DNA of 38,445 nucleotides from an uncultured Eubacteriales bacterium (lineage in GTDB: Bacteria > Bacillota > Clostridia > Christensenellales > Aristaeellaceae). The notes beneath the pieces were generated by a model. It had not been told where the DNA came from. It searched no databases and saw only the letters and a list, made by a program, of their open reading frames with translations. A program made the translations under genes and the position numbers. Below are positions 35,749 through 38,445 of this stretch, one piece after another. The stretch covers positions 1 through 38,445 of the forward strand of contig UQNM01000011.1 of the NCBI GenBank assembly GCA_900542395.1. The letters are read 5' to 3'. Each line of letters opens with the position of its first letter. The first letter of the stretch is position 1.

Positions 35749-37464
35749 TTACATCCTCTCCGGCGCTTCCACACCGATCAGATACAGCCCCGTCTTAATC
35801 ACGTCGCGAACCGCGCGGGTCAGGTTCACGCGCGCCGCCGTTCCGGCCGGGTCGCTCTCGTCCATGATGCGGTGCTCGAAGTAATACTTGTTGTAGGCCT
35901 GCGCCAGCTGGGTCGTGTGGCGCGTAATCATCGACGGCTCGCTCTGCTCCATCGCCTTGCGAACCACCTGCGGGAAGTGCGAAATCAGCATCAGCACATC
36001 CTGCGCCTCGTCGTCGGTGATCACGCTGTAATCCGGCTCGGCCGCCGCGAACGCCTCCGCCTTGCGCAGCACGGAGCAGCAGCGCGCGTGCGTATACTGC
36101 ACATACGGGCCGGTCTCGCCGTCAAAGTTCAGCGCGCGCTCCCAGCGGAAGTCGATGTCCTTGTTGCGGTCGTTGTGCAGGTCGAAGTAGACCACCGCGC
36201 CCACGCCGACCTGACGCGCCACCTCGTCCTTGTTGGGCAGGTTCGGGCTCTTCTCCTCGATGATCTCGCGCGCCTTCTCGACCGCCTTATTCAGCAGATC
36301 CTCCAGATAGACGACGTAGCCCTCGCGGGTGGACAGCGCGCGCCCCTCGTAGCTGACCATGCCGAAGGAGACGTGCTCCATGCCCTTGTACCAGTCGTGC
36401 CCCATCAGCTCGATGATCTTGAAGAGCTGCTTGAAGTGCAGGTTCTGCTGATAGGCCACCACGTACAGGCACTTGTCGAAGTGATAGGTGTTGTGGCGGT
36501 AGAACGCCGCCGCAAGGTCGCGGGTGATGTAGAGCGTCGCGCCGTCGCTGCGCAGGATCAGCGCCGGGGGCATGCCGTAGGCCTCCAGATCGACGACCTG
36601 CGCCCCCTGAGACTCGATCAGCAGCCCCTTCTCGCGCAGCTCCTCGACGACCGGCGCCATCTTGTCGTTATAGAAGCTCTCGCCCGCGTAGGAATCAAAC
36701 GACACGCCCAGCAGGTCGTACACGCGCTGCGTGTCCTTGAGCGTGACCTCCTTGAACCACGTGAAGATCTCCATGGCTTCCTTGTCGCCGTCCTCGATCT
36801 TCTTGAACCACGCGCGACCCTCGTCCTCCAGCTCCGGGTGCTGCTCCGCCTCGTGGTGGAAGCGGACGTACAGATCGACCATCGCCTGCACGCCGCCCTT
36901 CTCGACCTCCTCGCGGTTGCCCCACTTCTTGTAGGCGCAGATCATCTTGCCGAACTGCGTGCCCCAGTCGCCCAGATGGTTGATGCCCACGGTCGTGTAG
37001 CCGTTGAAATCATAGATGCGCTTGAGGCTGTTGCCGATCATCGTCGTGGACAGGTGGCCGATGTGGAAGCGCTTGGCGATGTTGATGGAGGAATAATCCA
37101 GGCACACCGTCTTGCCCTTGCCGATCTCGCTGGAGCCCCAGCGCCCCGGATGGGCGAGCACCGCCTCCACGATATCGCGCGCCAGCCCGCCGCGGCGGAG
37201 GAACACGTTCAGATAGCCGCCGACGACCTCCACGTGGTCGATCTCCTCGCAGGCGACCTTCTCGGCCAGCTTGCCCGCGATCATCTGCGGCGCGCAGCGC
37301 ATCACTTTGGAGAGGCGGAAGCACGGCAGCGCGTAATCGCCCATCTTTTTATCCGGCGGGGTTTCGATCATCGCGCAGATGTCCTCGCAGCCGAGACCGC
37401 AGTTTTCAAAGCAGCACTTTGCCGCCGCGGCGATGTATTCCGCGACCTTGAGTTTCATATCCAT
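35749..37464 (-). CDS. argS: Arginyl-tRNA synthetase
   Basis: Class I aminoacyl-tRNA synthetase that charges tRNA(Arg), 571 residues. HIGH motif FHIGHLSTT at 133-141, and the KMSKS position reads ALSTREG, the form usual in ArgRS. The N-terminal add-1 domain (about 1-90) and the C-terminal anticodon-binding helical domain (about 455-571, YVQYTHARCCSVLRKAEAF then HRIMDESDPAGTAARVNLTR) are complete. Start ATG at 37464, with AAGGAG 10 nt upstream. It is first in an operon with a DUF815 ATPase and a small membrane protein. No T-box leader is visible in its short 5' region. Confidence 0.97.
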   Translation of the reverse strand: MDMKLKVAEYIAAAAKCCFENCGLGCEDICAMIETPPDKKMGDYALPCFRLSKVMRCAPQMIAGKLAEKVACEEIDHVEVVGGYLNVFLRRGGLARDIVEAVLAHPGRWGSSEIGKGKTVCLDYSSINIAKRFHIGHLSTTMIGNSLKRIYDFNGYTTVGINHLGDWGTQFGKMICAYKKWGNREEVEKGGVQAMVDLYVRFHHEAEQHPELEDEGRAWFKKIEDGDKEAMEIFTWFKEVTLKDTQRVYDLLGVSFDSYAGESFYNDKMAPVVEELREKGLLIESQGAQVVDLEAYGMPPALILRSDGATLYITRDLAAAFYRHNTYHFDKCLYVVAYQQNLHFKQLFKIIELMGHDWYKGMEHVSFGMVSYEGRALSTREGYVVYLEDLLNKAVEKAREIIEEKSPNLPNKDEVARQVGVGAVVYFDLHNDRNKDIDFRWERALNFDGETGPYVQYTHARCCSVLRKAEAFAAAEPDYSVITDDEAQDVLMLISHFPQVVRKAMEQSEPSMITRHTTQLAQAYNKYYFEHRIMDESDPAGTAARVNLTRAVRDVIKTGLYLIGVEAPERM

Positions 37465-37523
37465 GGAACCAATTCTCCTTTATCATCCGTCCGGGTGTGG
37501 ATTTTCTTTTATGTTTACGTTTT

Positions 37524-37552
37524 ATTGTAACAGATGCAAGGCCAAAACACAA
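37524..37552 (-). promoter_or_regulatory. Promoter of the argS operon
   Basis: Minus strand: TTGTGT (37547-37552), 17-bp spacer, TACAAT (37524-37529), about 60 bp upstream of argS. Confidence 0.6.
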
Positions 37553-37573
37553 GGGCGCGCTCTCCGCGCCGCC

Positions 37574-37601
37574 GTCAACTTTTTGCATTTTTCCGGTTGA
37601 C
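37574..37601. promoter_or_regulatory. BirA-like operator 1 over the bioY -35 box
   Basis: GTCAAC, 16 bp, GTTGAC: a perfect inverted repeat with the spacing of BirA boxes (GTTAAC-N15/16-GTTAAC type). Its right half overlaps the TTGACA -35 element of bioY. Confidence 0.55.
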
Positions 37602-37625
37602 AGCCGACGCGCCGCATGGTACACT
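37597..37625 (+). promoter_or_regulatory. Promoter of bioY
   Basis: TTGACA (37597-37602), 17-bp spacer, TACACT (37620-37625), about 54 bp upstream of the bioY ATG. Confidence 0.75.
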
Positions 37626-37632
37626 GTTCCCC

Positions 37633-37660
37633 GTCAACTTTATTTTGATTTCGAGTTTAC
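37633..37660. promoter_or_regulatory. BirA-like operator 2 downstream of the bioY promoter
   Basis: GTCAAC, 16 bp, GTTTAC: 5 of 6 half-site positions are symmetric. It starts 59 bp after operator 1 and shares CCGTCAACTTT and an ACAG end with it, suggesting a duplicated operator. It spans the start of transcription. Confidence 0.5.
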
Positions 37661-37678
37661 AGAAGGAGGGTTCGTCCC

Positions 37679-38242
37679 ATGTCCGAAAACGCCGCTTCTT
37701 CCCGCCGCACGGCGACGCGCAGCCTCGTGCTCTGCGCCCTGATGGCCGCGCTGACCGCGATCTGCTCCCAGATTCAGATTCCCCTGCCGATGGTTCCGAT
37801 CAACCTCGCGCTGTTCGCCGTGCATCTGAGCGGCGCGCTGCTGGGCTGGAAATACGGCGCGCTCTCCATGGTCGTCTACGCGCTGCTGGGCGTCATCGGC
37901 GTGCCGGTGTTCGCGGGCTTCGGCAGCGGCCCCGCGGTGCTCTTCGGCAAGACCGGCGGCTATATTCTGGGCTACATCCTCTGCGCGCTGATCGTCGGCG
38001 CGCTCTCCCGTAAGTTTGCGTTCAATTTCAAAACCCTCTGCCTGTCCATGGTGCTCGGCGTCGCCGTCTGTTATACATTCGGCACGATCTGGTTCATGGC
38101 GGTCACCGGCCTGAATCTGGCCACCAGCATGAGCTACTGCGTCATTCCGTTCCTCCCCGGCGACGCGGTGAAGATTCTGCTCGCCGCCTTCCTCGCGCTG
38201 CGCCTGCGCAAGCCGCTCGCCGCGCAGGGCTTCGCGGCGTAA
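37679..38242 (+). CDS. bioY: Biotin transporter BioY
   Basis: Substrate-binding (S) component of an ECF-type biotin importer, 187 residues, about six membrane segments. Characteristic sequences are QIQIPLPMVPINLALFAVHL (31-50), GVPVFAGFGSGPAVLFGKTG (74-93) and the C-terminal CVIPFLPGDAVKILLAAFLA. It brings in biotin alone or with EcfAA'T, none of which is encoded nearby. Start ATG at 37679, with AGGAGG 9 nt upstream. It is divergent from argS. Two BirA-like boxes in its promoter region suggest biotin-dependent repression by BirA. A terminator follows at 38290-38327. Confidence 0.96.
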   Translation: MSENAASSRRTATRSLVLCALMAALTAICSQIQIPLPMVPINLALFAVHLSGALLGWKYGALSMVVYALLGVIGVPVFAGFGSGPAVLFGKTGGYILGYILCALIVGALSRKFAFNFKTLCLSMVLGVAVCYTFGTIWFMAVTGLNLATSMSYCVIPFLPGDAVKILLAAFLALRLRKPLAAQGFAA

Positions 38243-38262
38243 AACTGCGAAACAGTCTACGA

Positions 38263-38277
38263 TTGAAACGGTTTCAA
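38263..38277. promoter_or_regulatory. LacI-type palindrome at the end of the window
   Basis: TTGAAAC-G-GTTTCAA is a perfect 15-bp palindrome, typical in form of LacI/GalR-family operators. It lies between bioY's stop and its terminator, with no gene visible that it would obviously control; a gene to the right may be beyond the window. Confidence 0.35.
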
Positions 38278-38289
38278 ACCGCAAAATAG

Positions 38290-38327
38290 CCGTCCGCTCA
38301 GCAAAAAACTGAACGGACGGCATTTTT
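38290..38327 (+). terminator. Terminator of bioY
   Basis: CCGTCCGctCAG (38290-38301) pairs with CTGaaCGGACGG (38309-38320) around an A-rich loop, followed by ATTTTTATTT. The rest of the window, to 38445, contains a CCCTTTAG/CTAAAGGG hairpin (38395-38413) and no gene I can support. Confidence 0.85.
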
Positions 38328-38445
38328 ATTTCCGTGCCCATGAACGCGGCGGGGCTTCCCTCACCGCCGTGAGCCGTTTAATCTGCTCAGGCGCCCTTTA
38401 GTTCCTAAAGGGATTTTATCAGTTCGACAAACTTGAATTTTCAAA

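Noticed and set aside
38336..38445. Coding end of another gene entering from the right edge on the minus strand
   Set aside because: A 27-codon open stretch exists, but without family resemblance or start it cannot be told from chance.

Overview
The window looks like a GC-rich Bacillota (Clostridia) chromosome, probably from a gut anaerobe. Supporting signs are strong AGGAGG-type ribosome binding sites, TTGACA/TATAAT promoters almost all spaced 17 bp, an rpmG-secE-nusG-rplK-rplA cluster, a BioY biotin importer, PucR/AraC/LacI regulators, and small hairpin repeats of the kind scattered through gut clostridial genomes. The secreted substrate-binding proteins have Ala-X-Ala signal peptides rather than lipoprotein signals, which suggests a Christensenellales-like lineage, but that placement is inference. 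I see no tRNA, rRNA, CRISPR array, prophage or transposase gene.

Left third (1-13.8 kb): a truncated DUF1846 gene; an intergenic small-RNA candidate with its own promoter and terminator; a carbohydrate ABC importer (binding protein plus two permeases, no ATPase) divergent from a LacI/MalR-type regulator; a translationally coupled patatin / cytidylate-kinase-like pair; an AlaX-type alanyl-tRNA editing protein; a metal-resistance locus (ArsR repressor divergent from a free HMA protein and a P1B-type ATPase, with a 26-bp operator between); and an AraC regulator followed by a second small-RNA candidate.

Middle (13.8-26.4 kb): a HAD phosphatase divergent from a PAP2 phosphatase and a MATE exporter; a PucR regulator / nucleoid-associated protein / M42 aminopeptidase operon; a second ABC importer of the Fbp/Afu type (binding protein, ATPase, one fused double permease); a hemolysin III-like membrane protein; and an aldo/keto reductase with two ferredoxin-type clusters. 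Both ABC operons place a terminator-like hairpin just after the binding-protein gene, so the binding protein is probably made in excess.

Right third (26.4-38.4 kb): the ribosomal cluster, on the minus strand. rpmG-secE-nusG-rplK-rplA is one unit with two leaders that mimic the 23S L1-binding site. rplJ-rplL is a separate unit with its own promoter and L10 leader/attenuator. Between rplA and rplJ lie four non-ribosomal genes: two paralogous secreted FxLYD-like proteins, an ECF-type sigma factor and its probable membrane anti-sigma factor, whose outer part resembles the secreted proteins. This embedded sigma-factor module is the best candidate for an undescribed system here. The window ends with argS, a DUF815 ATPase and a small membrane protein in one operon, and a divergent bioY preceded by two BirA-like operator boxes.
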